Source: an uncultured Collinsella sp.
GTDB lineage: Bacteria; Actinomycetota; Coriobacteriia; Coriobacteriales; Coriobacteriaceae
Direction of reading: 5' to 3'
Assembly (NCBI GenBank): GCA_902475785.1
Contig: CABSAN010000030.1
Span: 1 to 26,843, forward strand
DNA: 26,843 nucleotides
Shown: positions 6,714 through 14,475 of the stretch, piece by piece
Numbering within the stretch: the stretch's first letter is position 1
How the letters are laid out: each line of letters starts with the position of its first letter
Position numbers and translations under genes: made by a program
Notes under the pieces: model-generated
What the model saw: the letters and a program-made list of their open reading frames with translations, nothing else
Told to the model about the DNA's origin: nothing
The model's database searches: none

Positions 6714-9014
6714 ATGTTCGCTGCCGCCATCTCGCTCGTCGGTCTTGCGGCGACCGTCTACCTTGTTTTGCGCGAGGCCAAGGCCATTCGCGCTCAGTCG
6801 GGCACCGTTGCCAAAAGCGCTCTTGGGTGGAGCGTCGCCTTCGGCCTGTTCCAGCTCTTTTTGACCATTTGGGGCGCCATTGGCCTCGTCGCCCAAAACG
6901 AGCCGCTCGCTTTTGTGATGCTCATCCTGACCAATGCCATCCTCACCGGCTGCGCCTGGGCCAGTATCGCCCGCGACCGCATCGCCCCGCGCGTCTTTGC
7001 GTTCGCCGGGCCCGACGCCCCCGCCCCCACCGGCAAGCTCGCCCGCCTGCGCGGCGCCTTTGTGGGCAAACCGCTCGTCGCCGCCGTCCTGTGTCTGCTG
7101 CTCGCCGGCGTCTTTGCGCTGCTGGGCATGGAGGTCTCGTCCAACCACGACTTTACCTGGGTCTACCCCCTGTGCATCCTGCTCGAGTGGGCCATCATCA
7201 CCACGCTCATGGTCGGCCTGTTCTTCCTGTTCCAGCGCCACGGCGCAGCTCCCGCGGTCCTGGCCTTTGCCCTCTTTGTCCTGGGCATTGCCGAGTTCTT
7301 CGTCATCACGTTTAAATCCATGCCCATCCAGCCGGGCGACCTTTCGGCCATCTCCACCGCCGCCGCGGTCGCCGGCACCGGCTACACCTTCTCGATCTCA
7401 CTGTTCTGCGTGCTGTCCATGGGCTTTACCGCCATCGCCATGCTGCTATGCGAGTACGCCGGCCTGGTGGCACCGCACCGTCAGAAGGGCGCCGCCAACG
7501 CCAAGCGCATGCTGCTCACCAACCTGCTCGTGGCGGTGCTGTGCCTGGGCGGCGTGACCGCACACGTCACGCTCATCGACTACTACAACACCCTCGGCAT
7601 CACCGTCTACACCTGGCGCCCGCTCGAGAGCTACTGGCGCGAGGGCTACCTGCCCGCTTTCATTAGCGCAGCGCAGTCCATCAAGCCGCCCAAACCCGCC
7701 GACTACTCCGTCGACGATGCCAAGGCCACGCTCAAAAAGTACGCCAAGGCCTACGACAAGTCCGACGCCGCCAAGAGTGACGAGCGCACCGCCGCAAAGG
7801 AGCAGTTCGACAGCGAGAAGCCCACGGTCATCGCCATCATGAACGAGACCTTCTCGGATCTTTCGATCTACCAGAACATGCGCGCCGGCTACGAAGGCCC
7901 GCAGTACTTTAAGAACCTGCCCAACTGCCTCAGCCGCGGCAAGCTCTACGTGAGCGCCTACGGCGGCGGCACCGCCAATACCGAGTTTGAGTTTATGACC
8001 GGCAACTCCATGGCCAACCTGGGCTCGGGCGTGTACCCCTACACCATCTACAACATGGAAACAACCGGGAATCTGGCAGAGCAGTTCAAGTCGCTCGGAT
8101 ATTCCACCACGGCCATGCACCCCAACCACGCAACCAACTGGAACCGCGAGAACGTGTACAAGGACTTTGGCTTTGACCGGTTCCTGTCTATCAACGACTT
8201 CCAGGGAGCCGACACCCTGCGCGGTATGGTGACCGACCAGGCTACCTACGACAAGATTCTTGAGCTGCTCGACCAGAACGCCGATCCGCAGTTTATCTTC
8301 GACGTGACCATGCAGAACCACTCGGGTTACGATACGGGTCTGCTGCCGGTCGACAAGCAGATGCACCTGAATATCGACACGACCGATCTGGACGCCAAGA
8401 CCGTCGAGGACGGCACGCTCTCCGATGTCGACGAGTACGTCTCGTGCATCGAGCAGTCCGACCAGGCGCTGCGCTACTTCCTTAACGCCTTGAGCAAGCT
8501 CGACCGCAAGGTGGTCGTGGTGTTCTGGGGCGATCACCAGCCGTTCTTCCCGTCCAAGTTCAACGACAAGTGGTTTACCGGTGAGGACGACGCCACGCAT
8601 CAGGAGCGTCTGTGGCAGACCGACTACATCATCTGGGCCAACTACGACGTTGCCGGCTGCGACCAGACGAGCGAGGTCGACGACCTGTCCACCAACTACC
8701 TGTCCACGCAGCTTATGCAGCTGATCGGCGCACCCCTCTCCGACTACCAGAAGGCGCACATGACGCTGCGTGAGTCGCTGCCCGCCATCAACTCCGTGGG
8801 CTACGAGGACGCCGGCCTGCGCTGGGCGCTCTCCTCCAACGTCACCGGCGACGACGCCGCCGCAGCAGCCGCCACCAAGGCGCGCGAGGATTACGCCAAG
8901 ATGCAATACTACGAGATGTTCCGCGACGGCAAGAACGTCTATACGGAGCACTTCCAGACCGAGGCCAACGAGACCGACCCCAACTTGGCACCGGGTACGA
9001 CCAAGATTAAGTAG
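6714..9014 (+). CDS. LTA synthase/sulfatase-family membrane phosphotransferase
   Basis: A 766-residue protein. ATG 6714 lies eight bases after GAGGAG; a GTG at 6699 overlaps that site and is rejected. The first ~285 residues carry about eight hydrophobic helices, more than the five of staphylococcal LtaS. A periplasm-side spacer rich in Lys and Asp (about 310-370) leads to an alkaline-phosphatase-fold domain. Visible catalytic and metal positions, by analogy with LtaS, are E378 (IAIMNETFSD), nucleophile T420 (GGGTANTEFEF), the AMHPNHATNWNRENVYKDFGFD box, MQNHSGYD, and D607-H608 (VFWGDHQPF). The family transfers glycerol-phosphate or similar groups onto envelope glycolipids or polysaccharides; the donor and acceptor here are unknown. 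It is a single gene with a terminator at 9098-9124. Confidence 0.88.
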   Translation: MFAAAISLVGLAATVYLVLREAKAIRAQSGTVAKSALGWSVAFGLFQLFLTIWGAIGLVAQNEPLAFVMLILTNAILTGCAWASIARDRIAPRVFAFAGPDAPAPTGKLARLRGAFVGKPLVAAVLCLLLAGVFALLGMEVSSNHDFTWVYPLCILLEWAIITTLMVGLFFLFQRHGAAPAVLAFALFVLGIAEFFVITFKSMPIQPGDLSAISTAAAVAGTGYTFSISLFCVLSMGFTAIAMLLCEYAGLVAPHRQKGAANAKRMLLTNLLVAVLCLGGVTAHVTLIDYYNTLGITVYTWRPLESYWREGYLPAFISAAQSIKPPKPADYSVDDAKATLKKYAKAYDKSDAAKSDERTAAKEQFDSEKPTVIAIMNETFSDLSIYQNMRAGYEGPQYFKNLPNCLSRGKLYVSAYGGGTANTEFEFMTGNSMANLGSGVYPYTIYNMETTGNLAEQFKSLGYSTTAMHPNHATNWNRENVYKDFGFDRFLSINDFQGADTLRGMVTDQATYDKILELLDQNADPQFIFDVTMQNHSGYDTGLLPVDKQMHLNIDTTDLDAKTVEDGTLSDVDEYVSCIEQSDQALRYFLNALSKLDRKVVVVFWGDHQPFFPSKFNDKWFTGEDDATHQERLWQTDYIIWANYDVAGCDQTSEVDDLSTNYLSTQLMQLIGAPLSDYQKAHMTLRESLPAINSVGYEDAGLRWALSSNVTGDDAAAAAATKAREDYAKMQYYEMFRDGKNVYTEHFQTEANETDPNLAPGTTKIK

Positions 9015-9037
9015 CTGCTAGCTGCTGAGCCACAACT

Positions 9038-9131
9038 GAAACGTCTGTCCAGGCGGAGGCATATAAGGTTCCCTGCTTGGACAGTCCTGCGCAAGACGAA
9101 GGCCACGTTATGTGGCCTTCTTTGTTTGCGG
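9038..9131 (-). repeat. 94-bp dispersed element, left copy (inverted relative to 14344-14437)
   Basis: Read on the plus strand this begins GAAACGTC, contains GTTCCCTGCT and TCCTGCGCAAGACGAAGGCC, and ends with the hairpin GAAGGCCAC/GTGGCCTTC plus TTTGCGGA-like sequence. The reverse complement of 14344-14437 has the same order and the same 94-base length. The 22 bases between GAAACGTC and GTTCCCTGCT are the least conserved part. Its right end runs directly into the 9130-9482 array. Confidence 0.8.
9098..9124 (+). terminator. Intrinsic terminator of the LTA-synthase-like gene
   Basis: GAAGGCCAC, a five-base loop GTTAT and GTGGCCTTC form a perfect nine-pair stem followed by TTTGTTTG, about 85 bases after the stop codon. 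It is the core of the 94-bp element. Confidence 0.75.
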
Positions 9132-9482
9132 AAAGTGTGTCCCGGAATTCTTGTCTGGAATGGGATGCAGTTTCCGCTTGGGACCCGATTGGGAAAGTGT
9201 GTCCCACTATTCAGCTGGATTCCGGGATGTATTTTCCGGTTGAGGCTCGTTGGGAAAGTGCGTCCCACTTTGGGGGCTGATTCTGGGACGTGGTTTCCGG
9301 TTGGCTCTCATTGGGAAAGTTCATCCCATTTCTCGGCCTAATTATGGGACGCAGTTTCCCGTTGAGGACCCTTTGGGAAAGTGCGTCCCGGTCTGGGCGC
9401 GGGACTGCGGATGGATTTTCCGGATGAGGGCTTGACGGAAAATGTGTCCCGTTCCGGGCGCTAATTGTGGGATGCAGTTTCC
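9130..9482. repeat. Left array: six 61-62-bp units of alternating inverted 14-bp motifs
   Basis: The forward motif GGAAAGTGYGTCCC starts at 9130, 9192, 9253, 9314, 9376 and 9437. Between each pair stands its reverse complement, GGGAYGCAGTTTCC-like (for example 9162-9175 and 9469-9482). Spacers alternate between about 18 and 15-16 bases and are themselves partly conserved (ACTTTG...GCTGATT and GGTTGAG..CTCATTG). Motif starts therefore alternate in orientation about every 31 bases. The array lies downstream of two converging transcription units and contains no credible gene: short open frames occur in several phases because the unit lacks stops, but the period is not a multiple of three. Confidence 0.92.
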
Positions 9483-9506
9483 GCTTGCGGAGTCTCCACT
9501 CAACAG

Positions 9507-9546
9507 AAAACCCGGGTGGCCTGTTTTTTGGCTACCCGGGTTTTTT
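9507..9546. terminator. Bidirectional terminator downstream of the surface-protein gene
   Basis: AAAACCCGGGTGGCC at 9507-9521 pairs with GGCTACCCGGGTTTT at 9530-9544, with one mismatch. The stem is flanked by A- and T-runs on both sides, so it can end the minus-strand surface-protein transcript, whose stop is at 9573, and anything arriving from the left. Confidence 0.85.
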
Positions 9547-9572
9547 GGTTTGTCGATATGTTCGACTGGCCG

Positions 9573-12500
9573 CTAGTGGGTCTTGCGATGCTTGATCAGC
9601 ATGATGAGGGCTATTGCCACCAGAACGATACCCGCCGCTGCTGCGGTAGCGACTATTGCTAGCGTTTGGTCACCGGTGCCTGCGAGGTTCTTGGCTGAGG
9701 TTGTGGCCTTCGCCTTGGTTTCGGTGCTGCCGTCCGCCTTAGGCTTATCCGGATTCGTCGAGGTCTCGGGCGTCTCCGGGGTCGTCGGAGTCTCGGGGTC
9801 CTTTGAGCCTTCGGAATCGGTTGGGCCGGCGGTGTTTACCAGCGTATGGTCCAGGAACTTCTTGGCGCCCGCACTTGCCTGTGAGAACAGGCGGCGCGTG
9901 CGGATCGGGGTGGCGTTCACCGTTGTGGGCGCCGTCTCCTCGGCCTCGATATTCACGAGCGTCGTGCCGGTGTCGAGGCCCACGTCGTTGTATCCCACGT
10001 GGCAGTAGTACTGCGCGCCGTCATCCTCCGCCGTCAGGTCAATCTCGAGCGTTGAGGCCGTTCCGGCTGGGAGGCTGCCATCGGCAGCCACGCGCTGGAA
10101 CTCGGCCTCGCCGCGAACCTTGCGGTACCAGATATATGACGGCGCCAGCTCCGTTTCACTGCCGTCGGCATTGCGCTGCGTCACATGGCCGATCGCCGAG
10201 AGTGTCAGCTTGTCTCCCGCCGAGCACTCGACCGAAGAGTCATACTCGAGGGCCGACCTCTCCGCTGTATCCGCCGCAGGTCCGCTCACGGTCATCGTCA
10301 TGCCATCGGGCATGGTCTTGACCGTGATGATCGCCGAGCGAATACCCGTTTCGGCCGTTGAATCATTCTTAACGGCGGCGATGGCGAATCGATACTCCGT
10401 ATTCGGCAACAGCCCATCCCACTTAAGCGAGGTCTGCGTGTTGTCGGCAATCTTCCAGCTATTGACGACCGCATCCGCCGCATTGCTCTGCAGCATGCCC
10501 ACGCCGTAGCTAAAGCCACTCTTGTTTGCGAGTACATCGTCCCAGCTAAACGTAACGCTGGTCGAATCGACGGCGTTTGCCGTAAAGCCCGTCACGGCCG
10601 GCGCGTCGGGCATCTCGACGTCCTTAACGTCATAGCCCACGATCCAGAACTGGTCGGTGTCCTTGGTGCCGAGCTTGTCGCCCGAGTCTGCCTCGAACTT
10701 GTCGACATCCACCGCGTTGACGCCCAGACGCCACACAAAACCGTACTTGCCCTGCGCGGCCTCGGGCAGGTTGTCGACGGTGCCGCCGTATTCGGTCGAT
10801 TCACTCGAGGAGTTACCCGTAGTAAAGCCGGCGTTGGCACCAAAGCACAGGCCGCCAAACAACTCGTGCTTTGCGAGCTTCGCGCCCATGACAACGCTGC
10901 CGTTCAGCGTCAAGCCGAGCTCGAGCTCCTGCTCCTTGCCCTCCTCGACTTCGATGGTCTGCTCAATGCTCGCCCCCGACTGCGCGGCGGCGCCGTTAAA
11001 CCCATCGTGCGTGTAGGCGCGCGTTACGCCAGGCTTGCCCAGGCCAAAGGAATCCCCAACGGGAGTCTCGCCGTTGAGCGTCGTTTGATAGGTTCCGGGT
11101 TCTCCCGACCGGTTGGTCAAAAAGTAGCTGAGCGGCGTCATATTGTGCTGTTTGGCAATGCGGTCATAGGCCTCGACATTAACGACCGAGGTCTGCGCGC
11201 CGAGCGACACGGGCGCCGCCATCACGCCCTTGCCACCAGTTTCCTCATTTTCGATCTCATACTCGTAATAGACCATCGGAATCGTGTAGAGCACGGCCTT
11301 GTCACCCTCGCCGGCATGCGACTCATAGCTTACGCTTGCGCTGACCGTGCGCTCGCTCCGGTAGTCATAGCATCCCTCGGCGGCAAAATCGACTGAAGCA
11401 TTCATCGCGACCAGGGGCGGACCGGTCTGCACCTCGACGGCAACGCCCAACTCGGCGCCAATGGTATAGCCCTGGGATGTCCCCGTGCCCTTTTCCTCTC
11501 CGTATGACGTGCCGCCCAACACCAGATAGCCGTATGCCTGCTCCAGATCCTCAACATAGGGCGCATCCTGCAGCACGGCAAGCACGCGCGGGTTGGTATA
11601 GACCTTGTAGCGGTCCTTGTACGTGATCTTGACGCTGTCGTTGTCGACATCGGGCAGCGCGAGCGAGATAAATGTGCCGTAGGTAGTGCCGCGACGGTTG
11701 CTCTCACTAATCACCTGCTCCTCGCCGCGGCGCACCTTTCCGTTCTCGTCGAGCGAAAAATGCGAGGCGGTCATCCAATAGTAGTCATCGTTCTTGCGCA
11801 GGTCCTCGTCGCGGTGCTTGCCCACCACGGCGATAAAGCTCTCGTTATAGCGGTCCGAACCCGAGACGCCGCCCGCCTTGACGTCGCTGATCCACACCTG
11901 CTCTATACCCTTGTGGTCATGCTTGTTGCTGCTGTTGTATTGCTGACCGCTCATGCTCATGGTTCCGACCATGGACCCCAAGCCCTGAGCCCCGCTCTGT
12001 GCCGTGTTGCAGGCAAAGTCGCGGAACACATCGCCGCCCACGAGCACCTCGTCGACCGCCAGCTGCTCGGACAGGCCGTCAAGGTTGGCAGTGGCAAGGG
12101 CAATAGGCGCCAAGGTGCACGGATAGCGCTTATCCTGAGCGCTATCCTTCCATGCGCTGTTGGGCACATGCATCAGCCCATAGGAGGCGAGGAGCCCGTC
12201 TCTGTATTCCTTACAATCGGAAAGCTTGAACTCGCCAGACTCCGAGTCAAAATACGCGTAGCGGTACAGCGCGCCGTACAGCCCCTTGCTGCCGTCAGAA
12301 GCGCCGTAATCAAAAGCGCTGCGTTGCCAGTCATAGCCCGCAAGAATAAGGCCCGTGACGGTTTCACCCGTCTTCTTTCCTTCTTCATCGTAGGCGGCAA
12401 ACGTGCCGAACGTCGCATTCGCAGCGACCATGGTCTTGCCGTTCGCGGAGAGGGAGATTGCGCCCGCGTCGCCCAGAGCATCGACATGGACGAGCGCACC

Positions 12501-13673
12501 CTTGGATGCATCCCACGAAAACAGCTCGCAATGCGTCGACTTATCAATATTCTTCTTGCCGTAGGGTGCCGAGACCACGATGGCGAGGTCATCGCAAAAA
12601 TCGCGATCGAGGTCGCCGGCCGCTAGCGAAACGACAGGAGCTGACTGAAGCTGCGTCCAGGAGTCGTTCCCGCCCTTGTTGTGCGTGGTGTAGTCCGCGG
12701 CGTTACCGGCATCGATCTTGACGACGCTTTGCTTCCAGTTGCCGCCCTCCAAGTCATACATGTCGACTACAGCCTTGCGCACGCCGTTCTCGTCGACATA
12801 GCAGCCCGCGTAGACAAAAAGCTCGTCGACGCCGTCGCCATCGACATCGCCCGCCTCGACATCAAAGACGGCGTCGTGCTCTTGCAGGTAACCGGCATCC
12901 AGGTACTTAAAACGGCCTTCGTACATCATATTAGTGTTGACCGTCACCGGCAGGTGTGTGTCGAGAGTGCGCGTACGCCCGTTGCTAAACGAGTAGAGGA
13001 CCAGCTCAACCTTTCCGGCGTATGACTTGCTGTCAATCGTCGTGGAAGAACTGTCGCCGTAGGCACGGAGCTCGGCAACGCGGCTCTTTTTGCCCGTGCT
13101 GGCGTCGCTGCAGAACTCAACACTCGTGGCGTGAATGCCCGAGAAACCGTTGTTGTCGTTGGCGAGTACTGTTGAGGACTCATTGTTGCTTAGGTACGAC
13201 CAGGTGCCGCCACCGTAGTCGCTATGCTTGTAGAGATCGCTGTTCGTATCGAAGTTGTTGACGTTTTGCCAGAACTTTGCGGCGCCCCACACACTTCCAT
13301 AGCCATCGAAGAGTTTGCTGCTGCCGCCAATGTCACCGCGCTCGACGTTCTCGAGCTTGTCGCGCAGAGTGTAGCGATTGCCATGGCTACCGTTAGCTGC
13401 CATATAGACCTCGCTGCGCGTGGCAAACGTCGTGGGGGTATCAGTGGAATAGGGGCCAACGGTATCGGCCGGAATGTCCTCGCTCGTGCCCAGACCCAGG
13501 GCTTGATAATCCTGCTCGGTCATATCGGTGATTGCGGGCGCGTCTGCCGCCTGGGCAACCTGGGGCGTGGCCGTGAAGCAGGCGACGCTCGTGGCGATCA
13601 ACGCAGCAAGCGCCGCCGTCCCAACAAGCGGGATTTTCGACAGCCTACGGATACGGGGGTGTGGAACGTACAT
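9573..13673 (-). CDS. Large LAxTG-anchored surface protein with FG-GAP-like, Fn3-like and Ig-like regions
   Basis: A 1,366-residue secreted protein. ATG 13673 follows GCGAGGT at five bases; upstream in-frame ATGs lack ribosome sites. Residues 1-44 are a signal peptide (Arg/Lys-rich start, then LVGTAALAALIATSVACF and a VAQAAD cleavage region). About 80-600 contains FG-GAP/VCBS-like blades with Asp-rich calcium-loop motifs (DVDGDGVDELFV near 275, GDLDRDFCDDLAIV near 350). A beta-rich, Glu/Gly-rich region follows to about 1015 that I do not recognise. About 1017-1120 reads as a fibronectin type III domain (SVTFSWDD, then LLPNTEYRFAIAAVKND). About 1122-1242 resembles an Ig-like module ending DDGAQYYCHVGYNDVG. 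A Thr/Pro/Glu stalk leads to LAGTG at 1330-1334, a hydrophobic helix and the tail KHRKTH: a sortase anchor signal of the LAxTG kind used by actinobacteria. It probably acts in adhesion or binding at the cell surface; the ligand is unknown. Confidence 0.85.
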   Translation of the reverse strand: MYVPHPRIRRLSKIPLVGTAALAALIATSVACFTATPQVAQAADAPAITDMTEQDYQALGLGTSEDIPADTVGPYSTDTPTTFATRSEVYMAANGSHGNRYTLRDKLENVERGDIGGSSKLFDGYGSVWGAAKFWQNVNNFDTNSDLYKHSDYGGGTWSYLSNNESSTVLANDNNGFSGIHATSVEFCSDASTGKKSRVAELRAYGDSSSTTIDSKSYAGKVELVLYSFSNGRTRTLDTHLPVTVNTNMMYEGRFKYLDAGYLQEHDAVFDVEAGDVDGDGVDELFVYAGCYVDENGVRKAVVDMYDLEGGNWKQSVVKIDAGNAADYTTHNKGGNDSWTQLQSAPVVSLAAGDLDRDFCDDLAIVVSAPYGKKNIDKSTHCELFSWDASKGALVHVDALGDAGAISLSANGKTMVAANATFGTFAAYDEEGKKTGETVTGLILAGYDWQRSAFDYGASDGSKGLYGALYRYAYFDSESGEFKLSDCKEYRDGLLASYGLMHVPNSAWKDSAQDKRYPCTLAPIALATANLDGLSEQLAVDEVLVGGDVFRDFACNTAQSGAQGLGSMVGTMSMSGQQYNSSNKHDHKGIEQVWISDVKAGGVSGSDRYNESFIAVVGKHRDEDLRKNDDYYWMTASHFSLDENGKVRRGEEQVISESNRRGTTYGTFISLALPDVDNDSVKITYKDRYKVYTNPRVLAVLQDAPYVEDLEQAYGYLVLGGTSYGEEKGTGTSQGYTIGAELGVAVEVQTGPPLVAMNASVDFAAEGCYDYRSERTVSASVSYESHAGEGDKAVLYTIPMVYYEYEIENEETGGKGVMAAPVSLGAQTSVVNVEAYDRIAKQHNMTPLSYFLTNRSGEPGTYQTTLNGETPVGDSFGLGKPGVTRAYTHDGFNGAAAQSGASIEQTIEVEEGKEQELELGLTLNGSVVMGAKLAKHELFGGLCFGANAGFTTGNSSSESTEYGGTVDNLPEAAQGKYGFVWRLGVNAVDVDKFEADSGDKLGTKDTDQFWIVGYDVKDVEMPDAPAVTGFTANAVDSTSVTFSWDDVLANKSGFSYGVGMLQSNAADAVVNSWKIADNTQTSLKWDGLLPNTEYRFAIAAVKNDSTAETGIRSAIITVKTMPDGMTMTVSGPAADTAERSALEYDSSVECSAGDKLTLSAIGHVTQRNADGSETELAPSYIWYRKVRGEAEFQRVAADGSLPAGTASTLEIDLTAEDDGAQYYCHVGYNDVGLDTGTTLVNIEAEETAPTTVNATPIRTRRLFSQASAGAKKFLDHTLVNTAGPTDSEGSKDPETPTTPETPETSTNPDKPKADGSTETKAKATTSAKNLAGTGDQTLAIVATAAAAGIVLVAIALIMLIKHRKTH

Positions 13674-13743
13674 GAGGGACCTCGCTTTATTCGAGTGGAG
13701 TGGACTCATCTTTTGCAAATGATACGTCCGATGCCCGATATCA

Positions 13744-13778
13744 CGTGTCTCATTTTCGCCAACGGCGTGTCTCATTTT
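13744..13778. promoter_or_regulatory. Tandem 13-bp direct repeat upstream of the surface-protein gene
   Basis: CGTGTCTCATTTT occurs at 13744-13756 and again at 13766-13778, 22 bases apart start to start. On the coding strand these read AAAATGAGACACG and lie 71-105 bases upstream of the start codon. The two-turn spacing suggests a dimeric regulator site or two -35-proximal operators. No factor can be named. Confidence 0.5.
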
Positions 13779-13797
13779 TGAGAATCCGAGATGCCGC

Positions 13798-14244
13798 GGA
13801 AATCTTATCCCAGCTCAAAGGCCATTTCTGGGATGTATTTTCCGTCGAGTGCCTCATCGGGAAACTGCATCCCATTTCAAGCGTCGATTCTGGGACGCAT
13901 TTTCCCCTTAGACCCTCAACCGGAAACCGCATCCCACTTTGAGCGCAAATTCCGGGATGCATTTTCCGCTTGAGCCTCATTGGGAAACGGCGTCCCACTT
14001 TGAGGGCTGATTGTGGGATGCATTTTCCGGTTTTGCTCTCATTGGGAAAATGCATCCCGTTTCTTGACCGAATAATGGGACGCAATTTCCCGTTGGAGCG
14101 CCTTTGGGAAAGTGTGTCCCACTTCGACCGCCCAGAGTGGGATGCACTTTCCGCAAAGCACCTCAACGGGAAACTACGTCCCATTCCAAAGGCAAATTCC
14201 GGGACGCATTTTTCGAAAGCCTGCCCATCCGGAAAGCCCGTCCC
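13798..14244. repeat. Right array: eight 61-63-bp units of alternating inverted 14-bp motifs
   Basis: Forward motifs GGAAAnnnnRTCCC start at 13798, 13859, 13922, 13983, 14045, 14107, 14169 and 14231. Each of the first seven is followed after 18 bases by its near-complement GGGAYGCATTTTCC. The last unit has only the forward arm. Units four to six align in the same orientation with units three to five of the left array; over the 83 bases from 14039 about 70 are identical to those from 9308. The array lies just beyond the upstream region of the surface-protein gene. Frames open through it (such as one on the minus strand over 13750-14265) are repeat artefacts. Confidence 0.92.
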
Positions 14245-14304
14245 ACTTTGGACGCATCCGGGCACGGAACCATCGACCTATCAGGCCTCCCATCAATAAA
14301 GAGG

Positions 14305-14433
14305 CGTCCTCCCGGACGGCGGGGCACGAAGTTCATCGCGAGTTCCGCACGCAAAGAAGGCCACTTAATGTGGCCTTCGTCTTGCGCAGGACTGTAGAGC
14401 AGGGAACTTCGTGCCCCGACGCCCGGGAGGACG
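14305..14433. repeat. Nested hairpin element 1: 30-bp outer arms around a terminator core
   Basis: Outer arms 14305-14334 and 14404-14433 match at 28 of 30 positions (CGTCCTCCCGG...GGGGCACGAAGTTC). Inside, a weaker stem (AGTTCCGCACGCAA against TTGCGCAGGACT) leads to the perfect core GAAGGCCAC/GTGGCCTTC at 14356-14378. The whole could fold as one ~129-base hairpin. The right half (14344-14437) is the second copy of the 94-bp element at 9038-9131; the left copy lacks the left outer arm. Confidence 0.85.
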
Positions 14434-14437
14434 TTTC
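14344..14437 (+). repeat. 94-bp dispersed element, right copy
   Basis: The reverse complement of this stretch runs from GAAACGTC to GCGGA and parallels 9038-9131 base for base in length. The core and TCCTGCGCAAGACGAAGGCCAC-like part are nearly identical, while the 22-base part next to GAAACGTC differs. The two copies are in opposite orientation and enclose the surface-protein gene with both arrays. Confidence 0.8.
14352..14378 (-). terminator. Intrinsic terminator of the flavodoxin-like gene
   Basis: Read on the minus strand, GAAGGCCAC, ATTAA and GTGGCCTTC are followed by TTTGCG, about 100 bases after the stop codon of the flavodoxin-like gene. The T-run is short. Confidence 0.6.
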
Positions 14438-14475
14438 ATTTAGAAAGATGGACCGACCGCCGTCAGCGATGGGAG

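Noticed and set aside
9130..9482. CRISPR array
   Set aside because: The repeated motif alternates in orientation, spacers are partly conserved and only 15-18 bases long, and no cas genes are present.
9130..14244. Integron attC cassettes
   Set aside because: The arms carry no recognisable attC GTT/AAC core sites, units hold no cassette genes and there is no integron integrase in view.
13750..14265. A 171-residue repeat protein on the minus strand (and similar frames on the plus strand)
   Set aside because: The unit length of 61-63 bases is not a multiple of three, several frames are open at once and none has a ribosome site; the open frames follow from the stop-poor repeat.
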